A stretch of 64,000 bases of DNA, taken from NCBI RefSeq assembly GCF_000331735.1, contig NC_020126.1:6404501-6468500 (forward strand), read 5' to 3'. Positions 1 to 7,968 of the stretch are shown here, one piece after another. The position numbers and the translations under genes are program-made. The notes beneath the pieces were generated by a model. The model worked only from the letters and a program-made list of their open reading frames with translations. It did not search any database and was not told the origin of the DNA. Every line of letters begins with the position of its first letter. Position 1 is the first letter of the stretch. Source of the DNA: Myxococcus stipitatus DSM 14675. GTDB lineage: Bacteria > Myxococcota > Myxococcia > Myxococcales > Myxococcaceae.

Positions 1-927
1 TTCCAGGAGGTCCAGGGCGTCGTGGCCCCGGACGCGGTGCTGGCGTCCAACACCTCCACGCTGCCCATCACCCAGCTGGCGGAAGGGGTGAAGCGCTCGG
101 AGGACTTCGTGGGCATGCACTTCTTCTCCCCCGTGGACAAGATGCCGCTGCTGGAGCTCATCGCGGGCAAGAAGACGAGCGACGCCACGCTGGCGAAGGC
201 CATCGACATCGCGGTGCAGATCGGCAAGACGCCCATCGTCGTCAATGACAGCCGGGGCTTCTTCACCAGCCGCGTCATCGGCACGTTCCTCAACGAGGCC
301 ATCGCCATGGTGGGCGAGGGCCTGGCCCCCGCGTCCATCGAGCAGGCGGGACTCCAGGCGGGCTACCCCGCCGCGCCGCTGTCCCTCATGGACGAGCTCA
401 CGCTGACGCTGCCGCGCAAGATCCGCCAGGAGACGAAGGCGGCCGTGGAGGCCTCCGGCCAGACGTGGGTGGAGCACGGCAGCGCCACGGTCATCGACGC
501 GCTGATTGACCAACATGGGCGCAAGGGCCGCTCCACCGGTGGTGGCTTCTACGACTACGCGGACGACAAGCGCACGGGCTTGTGGCCGGGCCTCGCCCAG
601 CACTTCACCCGCGCGGGCCACACCATCCCCTTCGAGGACATGAAGGACCGGATGCTATTCGCCGAGGCCATCGACACGGTGCGCTGCTTCGACGAGGGCG
701 TGCTGCGCTCGGCGGCGGACGCCAACATCGGCTCCATCCTGGGCATCGGCTTCCCACCCTGGACGGGCGGCGTGGTCCAGTTCATCAACGGCTATGAGGG
801 CCCCACCGGCACCAGCCTGAAGGGCTTCATCCTCCGGGCGCGAGAGCTGGCGGAGCGCTATGGCAAGCACTTCCTGCCCCCCGCGTCGCTCGTCGAGAAG
901 GCCGAGCGAGGCGAGCTGCTGAAGTAG
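1..927 (+). CDS. 3-hydroxyacyl-CoA dehydrogenase, C-terminal part (5' end outside window)
   Basis: The frame is open from the first base, so the gene is cut by the window edge. The visible part begins inside the NAD-binding 3-hydroxyacyl-CoA dehydrogenase domain: the typical SNTSTLPI segment is followed by GMHFFSPVDKMPLLEL. Two C-terminal 3HCDH-type helical domains follow (roughly residues 80-180 and 210-300 of the visible part), the second ending with the usual GFPPWTGG loop. Two such domains are characteristic of the large fatty-acid oxidation alpha subunit (FadB/FadJ), where an enoyl-CoA hydratase domain would lie upstream, outside this window. The predicted role is beta-oxidation of fatty acids in the cytoplasm. 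FadB and FadJ cannot be told apart from this piece. An inverted repeat just after the stop suggests the gene is last in its transcript. Confidence 0.9.
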   Translation, partial: FQEVQGVVAPDAVLASNTSTLPITQLAEGVKRSEDFVGMHFFSPVDKMPLLELIAGKKTSDATLAKAIDIAVQIGKTPIVVNDSRGFFTSRVIGTFLNEAIAMVGEGLAPASIEQAGLQAGYPAAPLSLMDELTLTLPRKIRQETKAAVEASGQTWVEHGSATVIDALIDQHGRKGRSTGGGFYDYADDKRTGLWPGLAQHFTRAGHTIPFEDMKDRMLFAEAIDTVRCFDEGVLRSAADANIGSILGIGFPPWTGGVVQFINGYEGPTGTSLKGFILRARELAERYGKHFLPPASLVEKAERGELLK

Positions 928-938
928 TCACTCCCACC

Positions 939-968
939 CCGTGACGGGCTCGACAGGGCCCGTCACGG
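939..968 (+). terminator. Hairpin terminator after the fad gene
   Basis: An 11-bp perfect inverted repeat (CCGTGACGGGC / GCCCGTCACGG) with an 8-base loop starts 12 bases after the stop codon of the upstream gene. No clean T-run follows, so it may need other factors, but its position and stability fit a terminator separating the fad gene from the methyltransferase. Confidence 0.6.
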
Positions 969-1060
969 CGGTTGCCTATCAGTCCCTTTCAAACCTGACA
1001 GCTCCTCAACCCAGGCTTTTCCAGTCATAATGACTGGCATCGCTGTCGAGGAGGCTCGTG

Positions 1061-2029
1061 ATGTTCAACGTCATGCAGGTCGCAAGGCAGCTGAAGAGCG
1101 CGGTGCTGGCGGACCCGGAGCGCTTCTACTCCAACGAGACGGGCGCCTGGGTCACCGGCCTCCCCAAACCCCAAGACATCCAGGTCGTCACGGGCCGGGA
1201 GCCCTTCTGGATAAACCTGGGCTACTGGCGCGACGTGGAGCGGGTGGACGAGACGAACTGCGAGCGGGTGGGTGAGCTGTTCATGGACGCCCAGGCGCAG
1301 ATGGCCCACCTGCTCGCACGAACGGCGCGGTTGAGCGAGCACGACTCGGTGCTGGACTGTGGGTTTGGCTATGCGGACCAGGACATCCTCTGGGCGGAGG
1401 AATACCGTCCCGCGCGAATCATTGGCATCAATGTCACCCCCAACCAGGTCCGCATCGGCCAGGAGCGCGTCAAGCTCACGGGGTTGGACACCGTGGTGCG
1501 GTTGGAATTGGGCTCGGCGACACGGATTCCGTATGGCTCCGGCGAGTTCGACGTCGCCTTCGCCCTGGAGTCCGCCATGCATTTCCGGACGCGCGGCGAC
1601 TTCCTGCGCGAGGCCTTCCGGGTGCTGCGGCCGGGCGGACGTCTGGTGATGGCGGACATGTGCCAGAAGACGGACCGCGAGTCGGGCAGCGGGCTGCGCC
1701 GCCGCCTGCGGCACCGCTACTGGCGGGGCCGGATGGCCTTTCCGGAGGCCAATGTCTGGACCACGCAGCGCTACCTCACGGAGCTGCGGGAGGTGGGCTT
1801 CCAGAAGGTGCGGCTGGAGTCCATCGCGTCGGATGTCTACCCCGCCGTCAACACGGCGCTGGCGGCGCTGCGAGGCATGACGGCCGCGGAGCGCAAGCCG
1901 GGCGACATCACGGTCGCCAAGGTGCGGGAGGACGTGCGGCGCGCGCGGCAGATGGAGTTCGAACAGCTCCAATGGCTGACGCTGTTCAACTGCGACGAGT
2001 ACGCCATCGTCCACGCGGAGAAGCCCTGA
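1061..2029 (+). CDS. SAM-dependent class I methyltransferase
   Basis: A 322-residue protein with a Rossmann methyltransferase fold. Motif I is VLDCGFGYADQD (about residues 106-117), a later acidic/hydrophobic strand is EFDVAFALESAMHF (motif IV-like), and the post-core strand is VLRPGGRLVMADM. It resembles the methyltransf_11/UbiE-like enzymes common in secondary-metabolite clusters. ATG at 1061 is preferred over GTG at 1058 because GAGGAGG (1048-1054) is spaced 6 bases from it. It converges on the encapsulin gene with only 24 bases between stops, so the two may share a bidirectional terminator. Its placement suggests tailoring of the product of the adjacent NRPS locus. That is an inference: the substrate cannot be read from the sequence and it lies on the opposite strand. 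Confidence 0.85.
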   Translation: MFNVMQVARQLKSAVLADPERFYSNETGAWVTGLPKPQDIQVVTGREPFWINLGYWRDVERVDETNCERVGELFMDAQAQMAHLLARTARLSEHDSVLDCGFGYADQDILWAEEYRPARIIGINVTPNQVRIGQERVKLTGLDTVVRLELGSATRIPYGSGEFDVAFALESAMHFRTRGDFLREAFRVLRPGGRLVMADMCQKTDRESGSGLRRRLRHRYWRGRMAFPEANVWTTQRYLTELREVGFQKVRLESIASDVYPAVNTALAALRGMTAAERKPGDITVAKVREDVRRARQMEFEQLQWLTLFNCDEYAIVHAEKP

Positions 2030-2039
2030 GCGGGCTTCC
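2021..2039. terminator. Bidirectional hairpin between convergent genes
   Basis: GAAGCCC and GGGCTTC form a 7-bp stem with a 5-base loop that includes the methyltransferase stop codon. It lies between the convergent methyltransferase and encapsulin genes. There is no U-tract, so termination strength is uncertain. Confidence 0.4.
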
Positions 2040-2053
2040 GCCGCGCGGTCACC

Positions 2054-2917
2054 TCAGACGAGGGAGGCGACGTAGAAGTGGGTGGGCAGGTGGACGACGA
2101 GGGCCTCGTGAATCTCGCCGCACACCGCCAGCCCCGGACGCGGGAAGATGCCCGCGGGGGCTTCCGCGAAGCGGATGGAGGAGCGTCCGCTGTCGAAGAT
2201 GGTGGCCGCCGCGGTGAAGTCCCCGACGATGACCTGCCCCGGGTCCACCATGCGCGCCCGTGCGATGCGCACACCCATGCTGGTCAGGTCCGCGAGCAGG
2301 CCGCCCTTCCCCACGAAGTACCGGTAGTAGTCCGCGGGGTTGACGAGGATGCCATCCGCGCTGCCGCCCATCTGCTCCACCCTGTCACATGCGGCCAGGA
2401 GTGAGGAGACGGGGTCCGAGCGCGCGGGGAGCCGGGCGACGCCCGGTGTCTCCAGGATGCCACGCACGCGGTCTCCCCCACGGCCCCGGGCGAGCGCCTG
2501 GTTCTCCGCCGTGCACAGCCGCACCAGCAGGCGGAAGTCGATGAAGGTCGCCAGCGTCTCCGGGTCATCCAGCAGCGCCGGAGGGACTTGAATCCACGCG
2601 GTCGTCGGCTTGAGGACGGCCAGGTCCGTGTGGAACTCGAAGGCCGCCTCGGGGCGAAGTCCCACGTCCTCGACGGACGCCGCGAGGGGACCGTCCGGGG
2701 GCTTCTCGTGCCAGTACTTCACCTTGGCGCCGTCTGCCTTCACCACCTTGAACAGCCCACGCACGGCGATGCGCGGGCGTCGCTTGAAGCCAGGGAAGGC
2801 CTCCGTGATGGTGTGTGAGAACTCCACCGAGGCGTTCTTCCCTTGAAGGGCGACGGCCTGGGCAAAGACTCTTCCGGGAGAGGGGGCAGGCGCTTCCGCT
2901 GTCTCGTTCGCGCTCAT
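2054..2917 (-). CDS. Encapsulin, HK97-fold shell protein (family 3-like)
   Basis: A 287-residue protein that reads as an HK97-type major capsid fold without any phage neighbours. Features of the fold are: a long helix with E/N-rich core (FIDFRLLVRLCTAENQALA, about residues 125-143), a GILETPG segment after it, the P-domain strand ILVNPADYYRY, and the A-domain sheet with VIVGDFTAAATIFDSGRSS near residue 235. Length is normal for an encapsulin, and no protease, portal or tail gene is nearby. Encapsulins of this group are known from myxobacterial and actinobacterial natural-product clusters, where they are thought to form a nanocompartment for biosynthetic enzymes. Here it is the last gene of a minus-strand set, 12 bases after the LysW-like gene, with a GAGG site 5 bases before the ATG. 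I infer that it encloses one or more enzymes of the adjacent NRPS pathway. The cargo is unknown. Confidence 0.82.
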   Translation of the reverse strand: MSANETAEAPAPSPGRVFAQAVALQGKNASVEFSHTITEAFPGFKRRPRIAVRGLFKVVKADGAKVKYWHEKPPDGPLAASVEDVGLRPEAAFEFHTDLAVLKPTTAWIQVPPALLDDPETLATFIDFRLLVRLCTAENQALARGRGGDRVRGILETPGVARLPARSDPVSSLLAACDRVEQMGGSADGILVNPADYYRYFVGKGGLLADLTSMGVRIARARMVDPGQVIVGDFTAAATIFDSGRSSIRFAEAPAGIFPRPGLAVCGEIHEALVVHLPTHFYVASLV

Positions 2918-2929
2918 GGTGACCTCGGG

Positions 2930-3127
2930 CTACTCGCCCCAGTCCTCCTCCACCTCGGGCGCCTCTTCGAGCCGCAGCGGGTTGAGCCCCACCACCTCGA
3001 GCTCTCCGTCACAACCCGAGCACGTGAGCACCTCGCCCTGCACGCGGCCCTCGCCATCGATGGGCTGAGCACACGTGGGGCACCGCGCCTGCTCGGCCGA
3101 GTCCGATTGCTTCGTCAGTGCATGCAT
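2930..3127 (-). CDS. lysW: LysW-type amino-group carrier protein
   Basis: A 65-residue acidic zinc-ribbon protein. Two CxxC pairs (CPTC at 16-19 and CSGC at 36-39) make the ribbon, and the C-terminus ends in the diagnostic EDWGE. In LysW/ArgW proteins the terminal Glu carries the substrate amino group through its side-chain carboxyl, after ATP-dependent ligation by a LysX-like enzyme. This protects and presents intermediates of lysine, arginine or specialised amino-acid synthesis. The start is the ATG at 3127, with a very strong GGAGGAGGAG site 8 bases upstream; longer versions of this frame have arginine-rich, non-protein-like N-termini. It is followed after 12 bases by the encapsulin gene and almost certainly co-transcribed with it. 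No LysX, LysZ or LysY gene is present in the window, so the ligase must lie elsewhere. The carrier may serve a non-canonical amino acid for the NRPS locus. Confidence 0.88.
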   Translation of the reverse strand: MHALTKQSDSAEQARCPTCAQPIDGEGRVQGEVLTCSGCDGELEVVGLNPLRLEEAPEVEEDWGE

Positions 3128-3161
3128 GGCCTTTGCTCCTCCTCCAACCGCCGGCGCGTGC

Positions 3162-3207
3162 AGTCTGTGGGCCTTCCCCGTCATCGTCAAGACAAGCCGG
3201 GGAAGGC
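3162..3207 (-). promoter_or_regulatory. Stem-loop and possible promoter ahead of lysW
   Basis: The 191-base gap between the NRPS and lysW contains a 10-bp perfect inverted repeat (GCCTTCCCCG at 3171-3180 and CGGGGAAGGC at 3198-3207) with a 17-base loop. On the minus strand the loop contains TTGACG (3185-3190), and 17 bases later lies CAGACT (3162-3167), a weak sigma-70-like pair. The bases just upstream (3229-3252) are unusually AT-rich. This could be an internal terminator of the NRPS, a separate promoter for lysW-encapsulin, or both. No U-tract follows the stem. Confidence 0.3.
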
Positions 3208-3318
3208 ACGTGAATGCAGCAAGGCCGAATTTCTCAGCTATTTCAAAACATGAATCCCAGCGGTGGCACGGCCGTGACCTGCCGGGTCGATACACGTGTG
3301 CCCGAGACGTCGTGCGTC

Positions 3319-6300
3319 TCAAGCGGACTCGCGCCGGGGACGTCCGCGCGTGTGAATGCGCGCCAGGGCCTCGCGCAGAATCGTCGCGACCTGCTGGACG
3401 ACCGGAGGACGCAGCAAGGCGTAGTGGTCTCCCGGGAGCGCATGGGTTTCCACACCTCCTCCCGCCAACAGCTCCCACTCGTGGGGGCGCGGCGACTCGC
3501 TCGACTCGAGCGAGAGCACTTCACCGGCGCAGGGCCGGGGCACATGGCGCCAGGCGGCCTCGAGGTTGGACTCGAACACATTTCGCAACGCGGAGAGGCT
3601 CGCCTCCGGAAGCGCCGCCGCCGCGCGCCCCGCGGTCTCCAGCGCATGGAGTGCCTCCGCCGCGGACATTCGCGCGAGCGTGTCCTCCGAGCACGGCAGG
3701 TCCGCGCCCGCCGCGCGCAGCAGGTCCTTGAAGAAGCGCGCGCCCAAACGCTCGGGCCGCAACTCCTCCGCGTCCACCGTCTCGGGGCGAGCGTAGGCGT
3801 CGATGAGGAACAGCAGCGCCACGTCGTCACCCTGCTCCCGGAGCCGCCGCGCCACCTCGAAGGCGAGCACGCCGCCCATGGACCAGCCTCCGAGGAGGTA
3901 GGGCCCTTGAGGCTGCACGGTGCGAATCGTCTGGAGGTGATGGACCGCCAGCGCCTCCACGGTGTCGAGCGGACGCGCCTCGCCGTCGACTCCGGGGGCC
4001 TGCAAGCCGAAGAATGGCTGGTCGTGCTCCTGCCCATGCGCGAGCTCCGCGTAGGCGAGCACCGTTCCTCCCACCGGATGGATGCAGAAGAAGGGACGCT
4101 TCGTCCCGCCGCTTCGCAGCGCCACCCAGGTCGAGTGGGGTCCAGGCTCGCGTCCCAGCCGCTCCGCGAGCCTCGCGACGGTGGGCGACTCGAACAGGAG
4201 ACGCACCGGCAGGTCGCGGCCGAGGGCTTGTCGCAGCCTCGACATGGCCCGCGTGGCCAGCAGTGAGTGGCCCCCCCTCTCGAAGAAGTGGTCCTCGCGC
4301 CCCATCCGCTCCAGCCCCAGCAGCGGTGCGAGCACGTCCGCCACCACCTGCTCCATCGCGGTGCGCGGCGCCGAGGACGTCTCTCCCGACACCTCCGCCC
4401 TCGGCGAAGGGAGCACCTTCCTGTCCAGCTTCCCGTTCGGCGTGAGCGGGAGCACGGGCAGCGACACGAAGGCCGACGGCACCATGTACTCCGGCAGCCG
4501 GGCTCGAGCGTGGGCTCGCAAGTCCTGGACCGAGCCCCCCTCGCGCTCCGACGGCACGACGTACGCGACGAGCCAGCGGCCTCCTGGCCCATCGTCTCGC
4601 GCGAGCACCGCGACCTCCCGGACACCGGGATGCGCCCGGAGCGCGGTCTCGACTTCACCCAGCTCGATGCGAAAGCCTCGGAGCTTCACCTGCCCATCCA
4701 GTCGGCCCGCGAACTCGAGCGACCCATCCCCCCGGTAACGAACCCGGTCTCCCGTCCGATACAGCCGGGCCCCCGGCTCCGCGCTGAAGGGATGCGGGAC
4801 GAAGCGCTCCGCCGTCAGCTCCGGCCCGCGCTGATAGCCCCAGGCCAGCCCATCGCCGCCGGTGTACAGCTCGCCCCAGACGCCCACGGGGACACACGCG
4901 AGGGACGCATCCAACACGTAGACCTGCGTGTTCGCGATGGGCCTTCCAATGGACAGCGAGGGGGCGTCCACCTGCCCGAGCTCCTCGAGCACCTGCGTCG
5001 TGGTGAACGTGGTGTTCTCCGTGGGGCCATAGCCGTTGACCACCTTCCCGCCACGCTCCAGCCGCGCGCGCACCGCCGCCGGGGACACCACATCGCCCCC
5101 GGTGAGGACCTGCCGCACGGCCGCCAGTGCCTCCGGGCGAGTCGACATGACCTGCTCGAAGAGGGCCGCCGTCAGCCACAACGTCGTGATGCCATGCTTC
5201 ACGAGCGCCGCCTCCAGCTCCTCCACCGTGGGCGCCTGCTCGGAAGACACCACCAGCTTCCCGCCGTTGAGCAGCGGTCCCCACAGCTCCAGCGTCGCCG
5301 CGTCGAACGAGATGGGCGCGAGCTGGAGGAAGACCTCTCCGGGCCCCAGCGCCACGAAGCGACTGCCCTTCACCAGACGCACCACGCCGCGATGCGGGAT
5401 GCAGACGCCCTTCGGTCGGCCGGTCGACCCGGACGTGTACATCACGTAGGCCAGCGCCAACGCGGGGACCCCCACCGCGGGGCTCTCCTCGCTCTCGCCC
5501 GAGCAGGCCCTCCCCGAGGGCTCCAGCTCGACCACGTCCACGCCGAAGGGAGGCAGCACCGAGCGCAACGAGGACTGGACGAGCAGCACCTTCAGCCCCG
5601 CGTCCTCACACATGAACGACAGTCGCTCCACCGGATAGGACGGGTCGAGCGGCACATAGGCGCCTCCCGCCTTGAGGATGCCGAGCGTCGCCACCACCAT
5701 CTCCAGCGAGCGCCGGGTGAAGAGTCCCACGCGGCTTCCAGGCTCCACCCCCTGGCGACGCAGGTGATGCGCCAGCTGATTCGCTCGCCGGTTCAGCTCG
5801 GCGAAGGTGAGGCGTGCCCCCTCGAACTCCACCGCAATGGCGTCCGGCGTGAGCACCGCCTGCGCCTCGAACAGCTCATGGATGCTCGCGTCGCGTGGAT
5901 ACGCCGCCCGCGTGTCGTTCCACGCCCCCAGGAGGCGCGCGCGCTCCGGCTCGCTCACGAGTGGAAGCTCGGACACCCGCAGCTCGGGCCTCGCCACCAC
6001 GGCCTCGAGCACGCGCACGTACGCCTCCGCCCACCGCGACACCGTCTCCTCGTCGAAGAGGTCCGTGTTGAACTCCCAATAGGTCACGAGCCCACGCGCG
6101 CTCTCGCGTGCGAACAACGTGACGTCGAACTTGGACACCCCTGGCTCCAAAGGGACGTCCGCGACCTCCACCCCCGGCAACACCAGCGCGGCGGAGGGCG
6201 CTCCCTCGAGCACGAAGGCCACCTGGAACAGCGGCGAGCGGCTGGAGTCCCGCTCGAGGTGAAGTGCTTCCACCACCTGCTCGAAAGGGACGTCCTGGCG

Positions 6301-7314
6301 CGAGAAGGCGCCCAGGCACATCGCCTTCACCCGGCCGCACAGCTCCTGGAACGAGACGTCGTCCACCCGCGTGCGCAACGCGAGCATGTTGGCGAAGAAG
6401 CCAATCAGCCCCTCCAGGTGGCGATGGCCACGGCCCCCGAACGGCGAGCCGACGACGATGTCCCGCTGGCCGCTGTAGCGCGCCAGCAGCGCCTGGAAGC
6501 CCGCCAGCAGCGTCATGAACAGCGTGACGCCCTCCTTCCGACTCAGCGCTCGCAGCCGCCCTTCCAGCCCCTCCGGCAGCGGCCTCCACTTCAAGGCCCC
6601 TCGGAAGGTCTGCACCGCGGGCCTCGCGCGGTCCGCGGGCAGTTCCAACACCCCGGGCGCCTCCGCCAGCGCCTGCGTCCACCACTTCAGCTGCGTCTCC
6701 AGCACCTCCCCCTGCAACCACTCCCCCTGCCACCGCGCGTAGTCCGCGTACTGCACCTCCAACCTCCGCGCCCCCTTCACCTTCGCCCCGTACTCCTCCG
6801 AGACCTCCTTCTCCAACAACCCCACCGCCCCCCCGTCGAACACGATGTGATGCACCACCCACACGAGGACGTGGTCGTCCGTTCCCACCTTCAGCAGCCG
6901 CACCCGCAACAGCGGCCCTCGCTCCAGGTCGAACGCGCGTCTCGCCTCCTCCTCCACCCGCCGCGTCACGTCCCCTTCCCCCACCTCCTCCACACGCCAC
7001 TCCAGCGCCGCCTCTTCGTGGATGCGCTGGACAGGCCGGCCCTCCTCCTCACCGAACGTCGTGCGCAGGACCTCGTGCCGCGTCACCACCGCGAGGAACG
7101 CTTCCTTCAACACGCTCACGTCCAGCGGCCCCTTCAGCCTCGCGGCGAAGGGCGCGTTGTAGGAGGTCCCTCCCGCATCGAGCTGTGACAGGAACCACAG
7201 TCGCTGCTGCGCGAAGGACTGCGGCACCACTCCGGAATGCGGCTGGTGCACCAACGGCGGCCGACGTCCCGCGCGCTCCACCTTGTTCGGGAGCGAGGGC
7301 TCGCGCTGCGTCAT
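3319..7314 (-). CDS. Single-module NRPS, C-A-PCP-TE
   Basis: A 1331-residue nonribosomal peptide synthetase. The condensation domain (about 30-460) keeps the active HHIVFDG at 155-161. The adenylation domain (about 475-970) has YTSGSTGRPKG at 626-636 and ends with NGKLDR. The carrier domain (about 985-1055) has its phosphopantetheine Ser1017 in GGHSLLA. The thioesterase (about 1075-1320) has Ser1145 in GWSMGG, Asp1172 and His1297. Aligning by eye with GrsA, the specificity residues read D-A-L-W-L-G-G-T-F-K, very close to the published valine code DAFWIGGTFK, so valine or a similar branched residue is the likely substrate. Starting with a condensation domain implies that the donor acyl or aminoacyl group comes from another protein. 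GAGG lies 6 bases before the ATG. The downstream lysW and encapsulin genes point to a compartment-linked, carrier-protein-linked peptide pathway. Confidence 0.95.
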   Translation of the reverse strand: MTQREPSLPNKVERAGRRPPLVHQPHSGVVPQSFAQQRLWFLSQLDAGGTSYNAPFAARLKGPLDVSVLKEAFLAVVTRHEVLRTTFGEEEGRPVQRIHEEAALEWRVEEVGEGDVTRRVEEEARRAFDLERGPLLRVRLLKVGTDDHVLVWVVHHIVFDGGAVGLLEKEVSEEYGAKVKGARRLEVQYADYARWQGEWLQGEVLETQLKWWTQALAEAPGVLELPADRARPAVQTFRGALKWRPLPEGLEGRLRALSRKEGVTLFMTLLAGFQALLARYSGQRDIVVGSPFGGRGHRHLEGLIGFFANMLALRTRVDDVSFQELCGRVKAMCLGAFSRQDVPFEQVVEALHLERDSSRSPLFQVAFVLEGAPSAALVLPGVEVADVPLEPGVSKFDVTLFARESARGLVTYWEFNTDLFDEETVSRWAEAYVRVLEAVVARPELRVSELPLVSEPERARLLGAWNDTRAAYPRDASIHELFEAQAVLTPDAIAVEFEGARLTFAELNRRANQLAHHLRRQGVEPGSRVGLFTRRSLEMVVATLGILKAGGAYVPLDPSYPVERLSFMCEDAGLKVLLVQSSLRSVLPPFGVDVVELEPSGRACSGESEESPAVGVPALALAYVMYTSGSTGRPKGVCIPHRGVVRLVKGSRFVALGPGEVFLQLAPISFDAATLELWGPLLNGGKLVVSSEQAPTVEELEAALVKHGITTLWLTAALFEQVMSTRPEALAAVRQVLTGGDVVSPAAVRARLERGGKVVNGYGPTENTTFTTTQVLEELGQVDAPSLSIGRPIANTQVYVLDASLACVPVGVWGELYTGGDGLAWGYQRGPELTAERFVPHPFSAEPGARLYRTGDRVRYRGDGSLEFAGRLDGQVKLRGFRIELGEVETALRAHPGVREVAVLARDDGPGGRWLVAYVVPSEREGGSVQDLRAHARARLPEYMVPSAFVSLPVLPLTPNGKLDRKVLPSPRAEVSGETSSAPRTAMEQVVADVLAPLLGLERMGREDHFFERGGHSLLATRAMSRLRQALGRDLPVRLLFESPTVARLAERLGREPGPHSTWVALRSGGTKRPFFCIHPVGGTVLAYAELAHGQEHDQPFFGLQAPGVDGEARPLDTVEALAVHHLQTIRTVQPQGPYLLGGWSMGGVLAFEVARRLREQGDDVALLFLIDAYARPETVDAEELRPERLGARFFKDLLRAAGADLPCSEDTLARMSAAEALHALETAGRAAAALPEASLSALRNVFESNLEAAWRHVPRPCAGEVLSLESSESPRPHEWELLAGGGVETHALPGDHYALLRPPVVQQVATILREALARIHTRGRPRRESA

Positions 7315-7404
7315 GACGGACCTCGAGTCGTCGCGAAGCCCTGGGTCCTCGACGGACGCGGGGCCTCCACGTGAGAGGCGGGAACGAAGAAGGGACGGTG
7401 CGAC

Positions 7405-7677
7405 TCAGGCCACGCGAGTCCTGGGCCGGAGGCTTCCTTCCGCCCTCCACCCGCGCCTGCGCTCCATCAGCGAGCGCGGAGGCCTTCGCCAGACACCGTG
7501 GCCAGCACTCCAGCCACCCCCGCTGAGAGATGCCCGGTGCCACGACCCCACACCGTTCGTGGCGATGATGGTGGGAACCCCGTATGGCCTTGGATTGAGA
7601 GGGTTGTCGCCCACGACCTTGTTGGGGATGGACTCTCTCTGTCGCAAGTCCGCCTGGGTGACGAGAAGTGTCTTCAC
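7405..7677 (-). CDS. Possible small protein upstream of the NRPS, unrecognised
   Basis: A GTG-started frame of 90 codons with GGGAG upstream at suitable spacing. The first ~57 residues have a natural composition (VKTLLVTQADL..., ...NPRPYGVPTIIATNGVG, then WHRASLSGGGW). The rest is arginine-rich and looks like non-coding high-GC translation. In another frame the tail region reads VAGVLATVSGEGLRAR then stop, so a frameshift in an originally longer or different reading is possible. It sits in the 654-base gap between the NRPS and enolase, on the NRPS strand, 90 bases before the NRPS start. It could be a small gene of the cluster, a decayed gene, or chance. The remainder of the gap shows no other convincing coding. 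Confidence 0.3.
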   Translation of the reverse strand: MKTLLVTQADLRQRESIPNKVVGDNPLNPRPYGVPTIIATNGVGSWHRASLSGGGWSAGHGVWRRPPRSLMERRRGWRAEGSLRPRTRVA

Positions 7678-7905
7678 GGACGCTCCCTCACGATGGGTTG
7701 CGCGCACTCTGCATCATGCCGACGGGCGTGTGAAGGCAATCACAACCAACACGCCCAGCCGGTTACCAACCCAGAAGAATAATCACCCCCGATTGCCTTC
7801 AACCACACCTGCCGACACTCCTGGCTTTGCCAGACACGGAAACAAGTCGTATCCAGGGGCGCCCTTCCGGGGTCGAACCGCGGGCCTGGGCTGTGGGCGA
7901 GGCGG

Positions 7906-7942
7906 AAAAAACACGGCGGCCGGGTGAGACACCCGACCGCCG
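7906..7942 (-). terminator. Rho-independent terminator of enolase
   Basis: Downstream of the enolase stop on the minus strand, a 13-bp stem with one mismatch (7914-7926 with 7930-7942, 3-base loop) is followed by six U residues (A6 at 7906-7911 on the plus strand). This is a textbook intrinsic terminator and isolates enolase from the NRPS locus. Confidence 0.88.
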
Positions 7943-7968
7943 GACGAAGACCTCAGGAGCTCAGGACT

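Noticed and set aside
2054..2917. Prophage capsid
   Set aside because: No terminase, portal, tail or integrase gene nearby; linkage to LysW and NRPS and absence of a prohead protease favour an encapsulin.
4267..7188. 973-codon plus-strand open frame opposite the NRPS
   Set aside because: The minus strand encodes an intact NRPS with every core motif; this frame has no protein-like features.
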